Shown in pieces: positions 44,166 through 55,507 of a stretch of 64,000 nucleotides of DNA. The notes under the pieces were generated by a model. The model did not search any database, was not told the origin of the DNA, and saw only the letters and a list, made by a program, of their open reading frames with translations. The DNA comes from CAMLIZ01 sp966212505. Lineage in GTDB: Bacteria > Pseudomonadota > Gammaproteobacteria > Burkholderiales > Burkholderiaceae_C. Made by a program: the position numbers and the translations under genes. Where the stretch lies: assembly GCA_966212505.1 (NCBI GenBank), contig CBIHRS010000006.1, positions 1-64,000 on the forward strand, given 5' to 3'. Positions within the stretch are counted from its first letter, which is position 1. Each line of letters opens with the position of its first letter.

Positions 44166-44405
44166 ATGAACGGCAGCGAACTCCTCCCCCTCGCGGTTGG
44201 CCACATGATCGGCCTGGGCGCGATCGGATCGTGCATCGGCATCGGGCTGATGGCGAGCAAGTACCTCGAAGCCTCCGCACGCCAGCCGGAGCTGATGGAC
44301 AAGCTGCAGGGCAAGGCCTTCCTGATGGTGGGCGTGCTCGACGGCGCGTTCCTGATCGCCACCGGCATCGGGCTGTGGTTTGCCACCGCCAGCCCGTTCA
44401 AGTGA
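44166..44405 (+). CDS. Orphan F0F1 ATP synthase c-subunit-like protein
   Basis: A 79-residue membrane hairpin with two helices: PLAVGHMIGLGAIGSCIGIG (glycine-rich, as in ring-forming c subunits) and AFLMVGVLDGAFLIATGIGL, where Asp59 is the proton-carrying carboxylate. The polar loop SARQPEL (37-43) matches the F1-contacting Arg-Gln-Pro loop. It closely resembles betaproteobacterial AtpE but stands alone between codA and upp, with no other atp gene in the window. AGGAG precedes ATG 44166. It could be a paralogue of the main atpE or a displaced gene. Confidence 0.85.
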   Translation: MNGSELLPLAVGHMIGLGAIGSCIGIGLMASKYLEASARQPELMDKLQGKAFLMVGVLDGAFLIATGIGLWFATASPFK

Positions 44406-44429
44406 ACTGAAGGCAGGCCTGAGCCCGGC

Positions 44430-44502
44430 GCCGGGCCGCCCCAAGCCGGGCTCAGACCCTCTCGGAGGGTGGACGCGGTACTCCGCGGCCGGGTGCTGTC
44501 AT

Positions 44503-44505
<3 letters not shown>
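44430..44505 (-). repeat. Intergenic hairpin repeat, copy 2
   Basis: Second copy of the element at 7637-7712. It has the same order of blocks (GCCGGGCCGCC-CCAAGCCGG, CCCTCTCGGAGGG hairpin, CGCGGTACTCCGCG hairpin) and again ends on the stop codon of a leftward gene, here upp. It also lies downstream of the orphan c-subunit gene, so it may end both transcripts. Confidence 0.55.
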
Positions 44506-45147
<642 letters not shown>

Positions 45148-45203
45148 CCCTGCATGCCCCATTCGCAACGGAATGGCAGCAGCATAGCCGCAAGCTCGGC
45201 GCC

Positions 45204-45533
45204 TCAGGATCCCGAGTGTCCCTGGCTGCGCTGCGCGTTGCGCGAGGCCTCGCTGCCGCCGGTGTCGCGCCCGCCCGCAGCGCCGGCGCCGCTGTCGCGG
45301 TCCATGCCGGTGTCGGGCGCCGGGCCGCCGGCGTCGGAACGCACGGTGGGCGAGGTGGCGCCATGCCGCGTGTCGCCGGAGCCATGCCCCTTGGGATCGC
45401 TGGCCGTCGCGCCCTGGGTGTTGGCGCCCTGGCCGCCGCTTTGCATGCCGGCGTCCGACGCTTCGCTGGTGCGGCCGGCGTGGTCGCGCTGGCCCTTCTC
45501 GGAGCCTTGCCGTTGGGGATCTGGATGTGCCAT
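45204..45533 (-). CDS. Small hydrophilic low-complexity protein
   Basis: A 109-residue protein almost without hydrophobic residues, rich in Gly, Ser, Asp, Ala and Gln (SGGQGANTQGATASDPKG, SGAGAAGGRDTGG), predicted disordered. An AGGAGA ribosome-binding site five bases before ATG 45533 supports expression. Composition resembles stress-induced hydrophilic proteins (KGG/hydrophilin-like), but no defined repeat of those families is seen. I do not recognise it. It lies 44 bases from the diguanylate cyclase gene on the same strand. Confidence 0.55.
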   Translation of the reverse strand: MAHPDPQRQGSEKGQRDHAGRTSEASDAGMQSGGQGANTQGATASDPKGHGSGDTRHGATSPTVRSDAGGPAPDTGMDRDSGAGAAGGRDTGGSEASRNAQRSQGHSGS

Positions 45534-45577
45534 GTCGGTCTCCTGTGCAGTGTGTCCCGACGCGGCAAGCCGGATGC

Positions 45578-48022
45578 CTATGTGGCGGAGAGGCTCGCAG
45601 CCGAGGATCTCGGCGCGACGCGGTAGGTGTTGCGCCCGGCTGCCTTGGCCTTGTACAGCGCACCGTCGGCCTCGGCGAGCAGCTGCTGGGCGCTGGTGTC
45701 TCCGCCTTCGTATATCGCGATGCCGATGCTGGTGCTCAGGCGCAGCGGCGTGCCGCCGACTTCGCCCACGCCGGAGATCACGCTGAGGATCTTGCGGGCG
45801 ACGAACTGCGGCTCCTCGGCACTGTTCAGGCTCTCGAGCAGCACCACGAACTCGTCGCCCGCCAGGCGCGCGACGGTGTCGGTGGACCGCACCGAGGCGG
45901 CGAGCCGGTGACCGAAGGCCTTGATCACCTCATCGCCCAGGCCGTGGCCGTGCGTGTCGTTGATCGCCTTGAAGCGGTCGATGTCGAGGAACATCAGCGC
46001 CATCGGCCGGCCGCTGCGGCGCGCACGGGCGATGGCCTGCGGCATGCGCTCCTCGAGCTGGCGCCGGTTGGGCAGGCCGGTCAGCGCATCCACGCGGGTC
46101 AGCTGCTCGAGGTGGCGCTCGACCAGCTTCATCGCGGTGACGTCGCTGCTGAGCGAGAACAGGCCTTCCACCGAGCCGTCGGGCCGGACGTCGGGCACGT
46201 AGATGTTCTGCAGGTCGCGCTGCACGCCTTGCGCCTCGGAGGCCACCTCGAACTCCACCCGCTCGCCGGCCAGCGCCCGCTGCAGGTAGTGCTCGCGCTG
46301 CGCGAACAGCACTGGGCCGATGATCTCCGGCAGCGGGCGGCCGAGCATGTCGGTCGGGTCCAGTCCCATCCACTCCTTGAAGGTACCGTTGCTGAACTGC
46401 AGCCGCAGGTCCTTGTCGATGTACGAGATCAGCACCGGCAGGTTGTCGGTGATGGTCTTGAGCCGGTGCGCGCTGGCCGCGCTGAGCCGCTGCGCCGACT
46501 TCTGGGCGCTGATGTCGAAGCTCATGATGTAGAAGCCGGCCACGCGGCCATCGGCATCACGGTCGGGGATGAAGTGCGACTGGAAGTCGACCTCGTGCTC
46601 TTCGACCCGCACCCGGCCCTCGAACCGCACCTTGCGCCCTTCGAGCACGCCCTTCAGGTGCGGCAGGTATTCGGCGTAGCGCTGCTCGCCCAGCGCACTG
46701 CGCAGGCTGAAGCCGCTGCCGGTGGCCGACTCGACGCCGTGCACCTGCAGCGCCCGGTCGTTCGCGAACTCGCAGATCTCGTCGCGGTTGAAGTAGGCCA
46801 CCACGGCCGGCAGGTTGTTGGAGACGTCGCGCAGGCGGTGTTCGCTCACCGCGAGCCGGCGCATCGCGGCCTGCAGCCCGCTGTTCAGGCGCGTGAGCTC
46901 TTCGGTGCGCTCCTGCACCCGCTGCTCGAGGCTGGCATTGAGCTCGCGCAGGTGCTGGTCCTGCTCGGCCTGCCGTGCCGCGAGGCTGCGCAATTCGTCC
47001 GACAGCAGCCGCACCTCTCGATAGCCGCCCACACTCGGCATGCTCTCGGCGGAGAGATGCTGCTGCTTCGCGATGGCATCGGTCAATGCCTGCAGCGGCG
47101 CCGTGAGCCGGCGCGACAGCCACCATGCGAGCGGCGCGATCGCGAGCAGCAGCCCCACGGCGCTGAGGGCGATCTGCCGGCGCAGCTGGAAGTAGTCTTC
47201 CAGCGCGACCTCGAGCGGCTGCTCGACCACCACCGCCCATCCCAGGCCGCCGTAGCGGCCGCGGCCCTGCGTGGGGATCTGCACCGACACCTGCGGACGC
47301 GCATCCTGCGTGGGCAGCCCGAGGATCGGCTTGCCGTCGCGCGCACGCAGAAGGACCCGGATGCTGCGATCCCGCAGCGACGGTTCGAGCAGTTCTTCCT
47401 GGAGTTGCCGCGCCCACTGCCAGCTCAGATGCCCGCCCAACACGGCGATCGTCCGCCCCGAGGCATCCTGCAACGGCACCGCAAAGTCGACGAAGCGCCA
47501 GGGCTCCTGCTGCGGGGGCAGCAGCTTCGCGAGCAGCACGGCTTCATGCACATCGCCGACGTAGATATTCTCCAGGCCGGCCCGGAACCAGGGACGCTGC
47601 GCAACACTGGCGCCCTCGAGCAGGCCGCCGGCACCGGCCAGCACACGTCCGGAAGGATCGGCCACGCCCAGCCAGGCGAAGCGCGGAAAGCTGAGCTGCA
47701 ACTGGTCGAGCACGCGCCGGATGTCGGCCGGCCGGTCGAGCTGGCGCACCTGATCGAGGCCCGACAGCGCCACCAGCTCCCCCAGATGCTGCTCCATGCC
47801 GCGGTCGAGGTTGTCGCGCAGGTCGGAGGCCATCTGCCGGAGCGCATCCACCGCGCGCCGTTCGGCGTGGGCCTGTGCAAAGCGCTCGGTGAGCATGACG
47901 CAGGCGACCACGGCAAACAGAATGGAGCCCGTCACGGAGGCAGTCAGCCAGGTGCGCAAAGACACATTGCGCAGCAACGGAAAGAATCGGTAGAGCACGG
48001 GCAGTGGAGTCCGGGAGATCAT
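45578..48022 (-). CDS. Membrane diguanylate cyclase with Cache and PAS domains
   Basis: An 814-residue c-di-GMP synthase. Residues 24-45 and about 282-304 are membrane helices around a periplasmic Cache-type sensor (VAQRPWFRAGLENIYVGDVHE). A coiled coil follows (LRELNASLEQRVQERTEEL), then two PAS domains and the GGDEF domain from about residue 650 (DALTGLPNRRQLEERM, MFLDIDRFKAINDTHGH). The active-site loop reads AGDEF in place of GGDEF, a variant found in some active enzymes. No EAL domain is present. No obvious inhibitory RxxD site precedes the loop by five residues. The ligand is unknown. Confidence 0.93.
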   Translation of the reverse strand: MISRTPLPVLYRFFPLLRNVSLRTWLTASVTGSILFAVVACVMLTERFAQAHAERRAVDALRQMASDLRDNLDRGMEQHLGELVALSGLDQVRQLDRPADIRRVLDQLQLSFPRFAWLGVADPSGRVLAGAGGLLEGASVAQRPWFRAGLENIYVGDVHEAVLLAKLLPPQQEPWRFVDFAVPLQDASGRTIAVLGGHLSWQWARQLQEELLEPSLRDRSIRVLLRARDGKPILGLPTQDARPQVSVQIPTQGRGRYGGLGWAVVVEQPLEVALEDYFQLRRQIALSAVGLLLAIAPLAWWLSRRLTAPLQALTDAIAKQQHLSAESMPSVGGYREVRLLSDELRSLAARQAEQDQHLRELNASLEQRVQERTEELTRLNSGLQAAMRRLAVSEHRLRDVSNNLPAVVAYFNRDEICEFANDRALQVHGVESATGSGFSLRSALGEQRYAEYLPHLKGVLEGRKVRFEGRVRVEEHEVDFQSHFIPDRDADGRVAGFYIMSFDISAQKSAQRLSAASAHRLKTITDNLPVLISYIDKDLRLQFSNGTFKEWMGLDPTDMLGRPLPEIIGPVLFAQREHYLQRALAGERVEFEVASEAQGVQRDLQNIYVPDVRPDGSVEGLFSLSSDVTAMKLVERHLEQLTRVDALTGLPNRRQLEERMPQAIARARRSGRPMALMFLDIDRFKAINDTHGHGLGDEVIKAFGHRLAASVRSTDTVARLAGDEFVVLLESLNSAEEPQFVARKILSVISGVGEVGGTPLRLSTSIGIAIYEGGDTSAQQLLAEADGALYKAKAAGRNTYRVAPRSSAASLSAT

Positions 48023-48100
48023 CTCCTATCGGTGGCCCGGGCCGGGATCTGAAGGGCGGCTGGTAAGCAGGCCGCCGAAGTTGCATCCAAATCCTACAAA

Positions 48101-49412
48101 TCAGAAGACGGTGCCGTCGCTGCGGATGCGCAGCGGCGGGCCGCCGTCGGCGCGGCGCTCGGCCGCGCTCTGTCGGCCGGCAGCCCAGGTGCCGCCTTCG
48201 AGGATGCGCGCCAGCGGCATCTGCTCGGCGGTGGCGCCAAGCAGCTCGCGCACCAGCGGTGCCAGCCGGTCGAGCAGGCACACGGTCAGTGCCCGCCATT
48301 CGACGATGTCTTCGTCGCCAGGCGCGTGCTCGGCCTGGAAGAAGCCTGCCGCCTTGGGAACGATGACGCCGGCATCGAGCAGCAGGCCGCCGTTGCGGTA
48401 CTCGGGCAGCCCGGTCAGCTCATCCAGCCCGCTGACCTGCACGCCCGCCCACTCGAAGGGCTCAAGCAGCGAATAGGTCAGCCATTGCGACAGTTTGTGG
48501 AAGGGCACCCAGCCCGCGCTGGCGCCGCTGCCACCGGCGGCCGGATGCGGCCACACATCGCCCAGCGGCGTGCCGTCGGGCAGTTGCTGGCCGCTGGGCC
48601 AGATGCCGCCGAAAGCCTCGAGCAGCGTTTCGAGAATGCGCCCTGCGTTCACTTGGTGCCGGAAGGTCGACGGCCGCTGGTGATGCAGGTTGGCATGCGG
48701 CAGGTGGTGCACGTGGCGGTGGTGCGTCAGCGTGTCGAACAGGTGCCCCGGCAGGCCTTCGTCGGTGAACAGTTCGGGCCGGGCACGCAGCGCTTCGCCC
48801 AGGCGCCGCAGCAGCGCGGCGCGGCCTTCGAGGCCGACGATCGGGTTGGCGTCGCCGGCCTGGAACACCTCGGCCAGCGCGCGGGCATCGATGCGCAGCA
48901 AGGCCTTGGCATCGACACGGCAGCGGTCGCCCATGTCGGACGAGAAGCGGCCAGCCAGGAAGGCGCGGAAGCTCGCCACGCCCAGGCCTTCGGAACGGCC
49001 GAAGCGTTGGCCGGTCTCGGCCTCGTCGTAATGCCAGTCGGGGCCTGCGCCCGCGTCGAGCAGCACGCTGATCACCGCGAGCTCGATGCGCGCGCGTGCC
49101 ATGCCGACGGTGGTGCGCCGGGACAGCCGCTCGTCGAGCTCGGCCTTGCGGTCGACGCCGCCCGCCTCGAAGTGGCGCCAGCGGCTGTGGAAGGGGATGC
49201 GACCGTCGGGGAAGCGCGCGCGCGTCAACGCTGCCACGCGCTCGGCCACGGCCGGCAGTTGCGCGAGGTCGAGCGTGAAATGACGCGACTGGCCCGCCTC
49301 CACGTGGGCGAAGACGTTGCCGCAGCGCTCGCGGATGGTGGCCGGCTGGCGCAACACAGCAGCGGCGGGCGCAGGGGCCGCTTCGCGGCTTGGCCGCGAA
49401 GCGTGGGGGCCG

Positions 49413-49423
<11 letters not shown>
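48101..49423 (-). CDS. URC4/DUF1688 family protein of uracil catabolism
   Basis: A 440-residue protein matching the URC4/Urg3 (DUF1688) family, required for the URC route of uracil breakdown in fungi and found with the same partners in bacteria. Its biochemical step is not settled. Recognisable stretches are FPDGRIPFHSRWRHFEAGG, GSLGDVWPHP-like residues around 325 (TPLGDVWPHPAAGG) and LSQWLTYSLLEPFEWAG. It overlaps the URC1-like gene by 11 bases, a strong sign of joint function. The first 30 residues are low-complexity; the true start may lie a little further in. Confidence 0.88.
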
Positions 49424-50672
<1,249 letters not shown>

Positions 50673-50853
50673 GGCGATCCTGCTGGAGCCCGTCGTCGGG
50701 CCAGCATATCGCTATGCGCGCCGCAGCGAAAGGGTGTGCAGAGTTCACAACCCTCTCTTCGGGGATTCGGCCGCGCGAGACCCGGTGCTACATTGGGCCA
50801 ACGATCGACCGCCACGTTCGCGCACCGCAGAGTGCGCAACGCACGAGGGAACC

Positions 50854-52050
50854 ATGCATCACACATCCACCGCCGGCGAATCCTCCGCCGCGCAGACGCA
50901 GTTGCCGATCAGCTTCACCGGCTCGGGCAGCGAATATTTCCGCATCTGGATTGTCAACCTGCTGCTCACCTTCGTGACGCTGGGGCTCTACTACCCCTGG
51001 GCCAAGGTGCGCAAGCTGCGCTACTTCTACGGCAACACGCTGGTCGGCGAGCATGCGCTCGACTTCCACGGTGACCCGAAGAAGATGTTGCGCGGCTTCC
51101 TGCTGGTGGGCGTGCTGCTGGGGCTGTATTCGGCCGCCGGCCACATCTCGCCCACCGCCGGCACGATCGCGCTGCTGATCGTGGCCTGCGTGTGGCCGGC
51201 GCTGTTCCGCGCCTCGATGCAGTTCCGCCTTGCCAACACCAGCTGGCGCGGCCTGCGCTTCCATTTCAACGGCAGCATGGCCGGTGCCTACAAGGCGATG
51301 CTGCCGGCGTTCATCCCCGGCCTGCTGTTCCTGGCGCTGGCGCAGGCCATCCCCGAACAGCCCGATGCCAAGGTGCAGGCGCAGATGCCGGCCTGGTTCG
51401 GCGCGGCGCTGGGGTTCACCTGGCTGGCTGCGGTGCTGGTGCTGCCGGCGCTGTGGTGGGCGATCAAGCGCTACCAGCATGACCACTACAACTACGGCCA
51501 GGTGCAGACCCAGCTGCGCGCCGGGGTCGGCCAGTTCTACGGCGTGTTCCTGAAGACGTTCGGCGTCACGCTCGGGCTGATGATCGTGGTGGCGTTCATC
51601 GGCGGCATCCTCGCGGTGATGCTCGGCGTCGGCGGGTTCTCGCTGATGGCGCTGGGCCGGCCGGGCGCCGGCAAGGCGATGATCCTGCTGATCATCCTGG
51701 TCGGCATGGTCGGCTACCTCGGCTTCATCATCATCAGCCAGAGCTTCTTCACCTCGCGCATGCAGAACCTCCTCTGGAACCGCACCAAGAGCACCCGCGT
51801 GCGCTTCGAGAGCCGGCTCAAGCTCGGCCCGATGCTCGGCCTCACGATCAAGAACTGGCTGCTGACCGCGCTGACGCTGGGCTTCTACTGGCCCTTCGCC
51901 GCGGTAGCCACGGCGCGCTTGAAGCTGCAATCGGTCACCGTGTACACCCGCGTGCCGCCCGACCAGATCGTCAGCCGCGCCCGCCTGCTGTCCACCGACT
52001 TCAGCGGCGAAGCGGCGGCCGACCTGTTCGGCATCGACTTCGGGCTGTGA
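50854..52050 (+). CDS. DUF898 family membrane protein (YjgN-like)
   Basis: A 398-residue polytopic inner-membrane protein. It has the family's paired motif FTLGLYYPWAKVRKLRYFYGNT near residue 40 (here LVTLGLYYPWAKVRK-like, TLGLYYPWAKVRKLRYFYGN) and a second, similar motif near residue 345 (LTALTLGFYWPFAAVATARLKL), with about seven helices between. The internal duplication of this W-K/R motif is typical of DUF898. The function is unknown. The next gene, an M48 protease, overlaps its stop, and the same pairing is common in proteobacteria, suggesting a shared envelope-stress role. Confidence 0.88.
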   Translation: MHHTSTAGESSAAQTQLPISFTGSGSEYFRIWIVNLLLTFVTLGLYYPWAKVRKLRYFYGNTLVGEHALDFHGDPKKMLRGFLLVGVLLGLYSAAGHISPTAGTIALLIVACVWPALFRASMQFRLANTSWRGLRFHFNGSMAGAYKAMLPAFIPGLLFLALAQAIPEQPDAKVQAQMPAWFGAALGFTWLAAVLVLPALWWAIKRYQHDHYNYGQVQTQLRAGVGQFYGVFLKTFGVTLGLMIVVAFIGGILAVMLGVGGFSLMALGRPGAGKAMILLIILVGMVGYLGFIIISQSFFTSRMQNLLWNRTKSTRVRFESRLKLGPMLGLTIKNWLLTALTLGFYWPFAAVATARLKLQSVTVYTRVPPDQIVSRARLLSTDFSGEAAADLFGIDFGL

Positions 52051-53093
52051 GCGCGACGGCTCCTGCCGAACTGGCCGCCGAGTATTTCGACGGCCGCAGC
52101 GCACGGCCCCAGCCGGTGCGCCTGCGCCTGGAGGGCGCGCAGCTGAGCATTGCCGGAGACGGCGTGGCACTGCGCGTGCCGGTGAAGCAGGTGCAGTGGC
52201 CCGAGCGCCAGCGCCATGGGCCGCGTGTGGCGCACCTCGCCGACGGTGGCTCGCTGCACTGCGCCGATGCGGCGGCCTGGGACGCCTGGGCCCGGCAGGG
52301 CGGCCGGCGCGAATCGTGGGTCGGGCGCGCCCAGCAGAGCTGGCGCGCGACGCTGGCGGCCACCGCCGCGTTGCTGGTGGTCAGCGGCGCGATCTACCAG
52401 TGGGGCCTGCCATGGGCGGCGCGCACCGCGCTCGGGGTCGTGCCGGCCTCGGTCGACGCGCAGCTGGGCCAGGCGGCGCTCGATGCGACGCAGCACGACG
52501 GCTGGCTGCAGCCCAGCGCCTTGCCCACCGAACAGCAGGCGCGCCTGCGTGCAGCGTTCGAGGCGGCGCTGCAGAAGGCCTACCCCGGTGCCGACCGGCC
52601 CGCCGTCAAGCTGCATTTCTTCAAGAGCAAGCTGGGCCCCAACGCCTTCGCGCTGCCCGGCGGCCTGCTGGTGGTGACCGACGAGATGGTGCAGATGGTC
52701 GACAGCCGCGAAGACGTGCTGATCGGCGTGCTCGGCCACGAGGTCGGCCACGTGAAGCGGCGCCACGGCATGCGGGCGGTGACGCAGGCCGCGCTGCTCG
52801 GCACCATCACCAGCGTCGCGTTCGGCGACTTCAGCGGGCTGCTGGCCGGCGCGCCGGCACTGCTCGGCCACCTGGCCTATTCGCGCGACTTCGAGCGCGA
52901 GGCCGATGGCGATGCGATCACGATGCTGCGCGCCAACGGCGTGTCGCCGGAGGTAATGGTGTTCATGTTCCACCGGCTCGCGCAGCGCCGCAAGAAGGAG
53001 CCGGGCCTGGATCTCGGCATCGCGCTCGCCAGCCATCCGGCCGATGAGGAACGCATCACGTTCTTCCGCAAGGCTGCTGCAGCGCAGCAATGA
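52047..53093 (+). CDS. M48-family membrane metalloprotease
   Basis: A 348-residue zinc protease. The N-terminal 110 residues are soluble; one membrane helix follows (TLAATAALLVVSGAIYQWGL), and then the peptidase domain with HEVGHVKRRH (zinc His pair and catalytic Glu) near residue 231 and the distal glutamate in FEREADGDA. NAFALPGGLLVVTDEMV is typical of the family. The start is GTG 52047, overlapping the DUF898 stop as GTGA, so the two are translationally coupled. Membrane-protein or periplasmic quality control is the expected role. Confidence 0.93.
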   Translation: MSATAPAELAAEYFDGRSARPQPVRLRLEGAQLSIAGDGVALRVPVKQVQWPERQRHGPRVAHLADGGSLHCADAAAWDAWARQGGRRESWVGRAQQSWRATLAATAALLVVSGAIYQWGLPWAARTALGVVPASVDAQLGQAALDATQHDGWLQPSALPTEQQARLRAAFEAALQKAYPGADRPAVKLHFFKSKLGPNAFALPGGLLVVTDEMVQMVDSREDVLIGVLGHEVGHVKRRHGMRAVTQAALLGTITSVAFGDFSGLLAGAPALLGHLAYSRDFEREADGDAITMLRANGVSPEVMVFMFHRLAQRRKKEPGLDLGIALASHPADEERITFFRKAAAAQQ

Positions 53094-53203
53094 AACGGCG
53101 CCACGCGCGCCGGACCCGACTTTTACAATAGCGGCTTCCCGCGGGCGCTACCGCGCCCGGATCCTCCCCTCGCTCTCGAGCGCACGCCGCTGCGCCTTGG
53201 CCC

Positions 53204-54574
53204 ATGACTCTTTCCGCTCTCACCGCCCTGTCGCCGCTCGACGGCCGCTATGCCGCCAAGGTCGCGCCGCTGCGCCCGCTGTTGTCCGAATTCGGCCTGA
53301 TGCACCGCCGCGTGCAGGTCGAGGTGGAATGGTTCATCGCGCTGTCCGATGCCGGCTTCGCCGAGTTCAAGCCGCTGAGCGAAGCTGCCCGCGGGCTGCT
53401 GCGCTCGCTGGTCGTGCGCTTCTGCGAGGCCGACGCGCAGGCGATCAAGGAGATCGAGAAGACCACCAACCACGACGTGAAGGCGGTCGAGTACTGGCTG
53501 AAGTCGCGCTTCGACAACAACGCCGAGCTGAAGGCCGCCGGCGAGTTCGTGCACTTCGCCTGCACCAGCGAAGACATCAACAACACCAGCCATGCGCTGA
53601 TGCTCAAGAGCGCGCGTGCCGAGGTACTGCTGCCGGCGATCGACAAGATCATCGACAAGCTGACCAAGATGGCGATCGCCTTCGCCGAAACGCCGATGCT
53701 CAGCCGCACGCACGGCCAGACCGCCAGCCCCACCACCGTGGGCAAGGAGATCGCCAACGTCGTCGCGCGCCTGGCCGCGGCACGCGAGCGCATCGCCGCG
53801 GTGAGGCTGCTGGCCAAGATGAACGGCGCGGTGGGCAACTACAACGCGCACCTGGCGGCCTATCCCGAGTTCGACTGGGAAGCCTTCAGCAAGCGCGTGG
53901 TCGAGGGCAAGCTGGGCCTGAGCTTCAACCCGTACACCATCCAGATCGAGCCGCACGACTACATGGCCGAGCTGTTCGACGCCGTCACCCGCGCCGACAC
54001 CATCCTGGTCGACTGGTCGCGCGACGTCTGGGGCTACATCAGCCTGGGCTACTTCAAGCAGAAGACCAAGGCGGGCGAGATCGGCTCGAGCACGATGCCA
54101 CACAAGGTCAACCCGATCGACTTCGAGAATGCCGAGGGCAACTTCGGTCTCGCCAACGCGGTGCTCACGCACCTGAGCCAGAAGCTGCCCGTCAGCCGCT
54201 GGCAGCGCGACCTGACCGACAGCACGGTGCTGCGCAACATGGGCGTGGCCATCGGCTACGCGGTGCTGGCCTACGACTCGCTGCAACGCGGGCTCGACAA
54301 GCTCGAAGTCAACGAGGCCGCCCTCGCAAGCGACCTCGATGCCGCGTGGGAAGTGCTGGCCGAACCGATCCAGACCGTGATGCGCCGTTATGCCCTGCCC
54401 AACCCGTATGAGCGCCTGAAAGAGCTCACGCGCGGCAAGGCGATCACCCGGGAGGCGATTGCGGCCTTCATCGACACGCTGGAACTGCCCGAGGCCGAGA
54501 AGACCCGCTTGAAGGCGATGACGCCGGGCAGCTACACCGGGCAGGCCGCGCAGCTGGCGCGGCGGATCGGCTGA
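53204..54574 (+). CDS. purB: Adenylosuccinate lyase
   Basis: Removes fumarate from adenylosuccinate and from SAICAR in purine synthesis. The 456-residue protein carries the superfamily signature GSSTMPHKVNPIDFENAEG, with the catalytic serine loop, plus TSEDINNTSHALML and SRTHGQTASPTTVGKE (general base His). Length and motifs match the E. coli PurB type. A TACAAT -10-like box lies at 53124-53129, about 75 bases upstream. The peptidase-like gene starts 26 bases after the stop. Confidence 0.98.
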   Translation: MTLSALTALSPLDGRYAAKVAPLRPLLSEFGLMHRRVQVEVEWFIALSDAGFAEFKPLSEAARGLLRSLVVRFCEADAQAIKEIEKTTNHDVKAVEYWLKSRFDNNAELKAAGEFVHFACTSEDINNTSHALMLKSARAEVLLPAIDKIIDKLTKMAIAFAETPMLSRTHGQTASPTTVGKEIANVVARLAAARERIAAVRLLAKMNGAVGNYNAHLAAYPEFDWEAFSKRVVEGKLGLSFNPYTIQIEPHDYMAELFDAVTRADTILVDWSRDVWGYISLGYFKQKTKAGEIGSSTMPHKVNPIDFENAEGNFGLANAVLTHLSQKLPVSRWQRDLTDSTVLRNMGVAIGYAVLAYDSLQRGLDKLEVNEAALASDLDAAWEVLAEPIQTVMRRYALPNPYERLKELTRGKAITREAIAAFIDTLELPEAEKTRLKAMTPGSYTGQAAQLARRIG

Positions 54575-54599
54575 GGTTCTTCTGGCGGCTGAGCGCAGC

Positions 54600-55454
54600 G
54601 TGAGCAAGGCGGCGCGCGGGCTGCGCCGCCTGCTGCTCGGCAGCCTGCTGGCCTTCGCCGCCACCGGCGCCTTCTCCGCAAGGCCCGCCCCGCCGAACCC
54701 GGACCTCGCCCGTCTCGACGCCCAGGTCGAGAAGGCCCGGCAGACCCTGGCGCAGGTGGCGGCCCGTCCGCGCATCGTCTATGTGGGCGCCGCGCTCGAT
54801 GCCGCCAGCACCGCGTTCGTCGGCGACGTGAAGCTCGGCGAACGCCGGCTGCATGAACTGGCGCCGCAGCTGGCCAGCCTGCGCCTCGGCAACGGCGACG
54901 CACCGTCCGACTGGCCACAGGCCACGCTGCGCACGCTGCCCGCCGCCCTGGCCCGTGCCGCCGACCTGTTGCGCGACACGCCACAGGACGACCGGCTGGC
55001 GATCGTGCTGCTCAGCTCGCACGGCAACCGCGGCTACCTCGCGCTCAGCGAAGACGGCGGCGACGAGTTCGACGAAGTCACCGCCGGCATGCTGCGGCGC
55101 TGGCTGGCACCGCTGGGGGACACGCCGACGCTGCTGGTGATCTCGGCCTGCCATTCGGGCTCGCTGATTCCGGCGCTGCAGTCGCCGCACCGCATCATCC
55201 TCGCCGCCGCCCGCGCCGACCGCAGCTCGTTCGGCTGCGAAGCGGATTCGGCCAACACCTATTTCGTCGACGAGCTGCTCGGCCAGCTCGATGGCCGCCT
55301 GAGCGTCGACGAATGGTTCGTGCGCACGGTGGGCAGCGTGTCGGCACGTGAGAAGCGCATGGGCCTCTCGCCACCGTCGCGGCCGCAGATCAGCATCGGT
55401 CGCGCAATGCGCACAATTGCACACCAGCCGCTGGTGCAGTGGCTGGGGCGCTGA
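54600..55454 (+). CDS. Exported C13 (legumain-like) cysteine protease homologue
   Basis: A 284-residue protein from GTG 54600 with a signal peptide (LLLGSLLAFAATGAFSA). The fold pattern is that of clan CD peptidases: strand plus catalytic His in IVLLSSHGNRGYLAL, then strand plus catalytic Cys in LLVISACHSGSLIPAL, and the downstream strand RIILAAARADRSSFGCE. This matches the bacterial peptidase C13 family. The N-terminal GAALDAASTAFVGDVKLGERRL resembles the domain usually found there. The substrate is unknown. It sits between purB and pyrF. Confidence 0.82.
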   Translation: MSKAARGLRRLLLGSLLAFAATGAFSARPAPPNPDLARLDAQVEKARQTLAQVAARPRIVYVGAALDAASTAFVGDVKLGERRLHELAPQLASLRLGNGDAPSDWPQATLRTLPAALARAADLLRDTPQDDRLAIVLLSSHGNRGYLALSEDGGDEFDEVTAGMLRRWLAPLGDTPTLLVISACHSGSLIPALQSPHRIILAAARADRSSFGCEADSANTYFVDELLGQLDGRLSVDEWFVRTVGSVSAREKRMGLSPPSRPQISIGRAMRTIAHQPLVQWLGR

Positions 55455-55495
55455 CACCGGCGGCACCCCATATCCGACGGTGCTGCGGGGGTTTT

Positions 55496-55501
55496 TACAA
55501 T
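55496..55501 (+). promoter_or_regulatory. -10-like box of a possibly leaderless pyrF message
   Basis: TACAAT ends six bases before the pyrF ATG. Transcription from it would begin at or beside the A of the start codon. No Shine-Dalgarno sequence is present. The -35 position holds only TCCGAC, a poor match. Confidence 0.42.
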
Positions 55502-55507
55502 CCCGCC

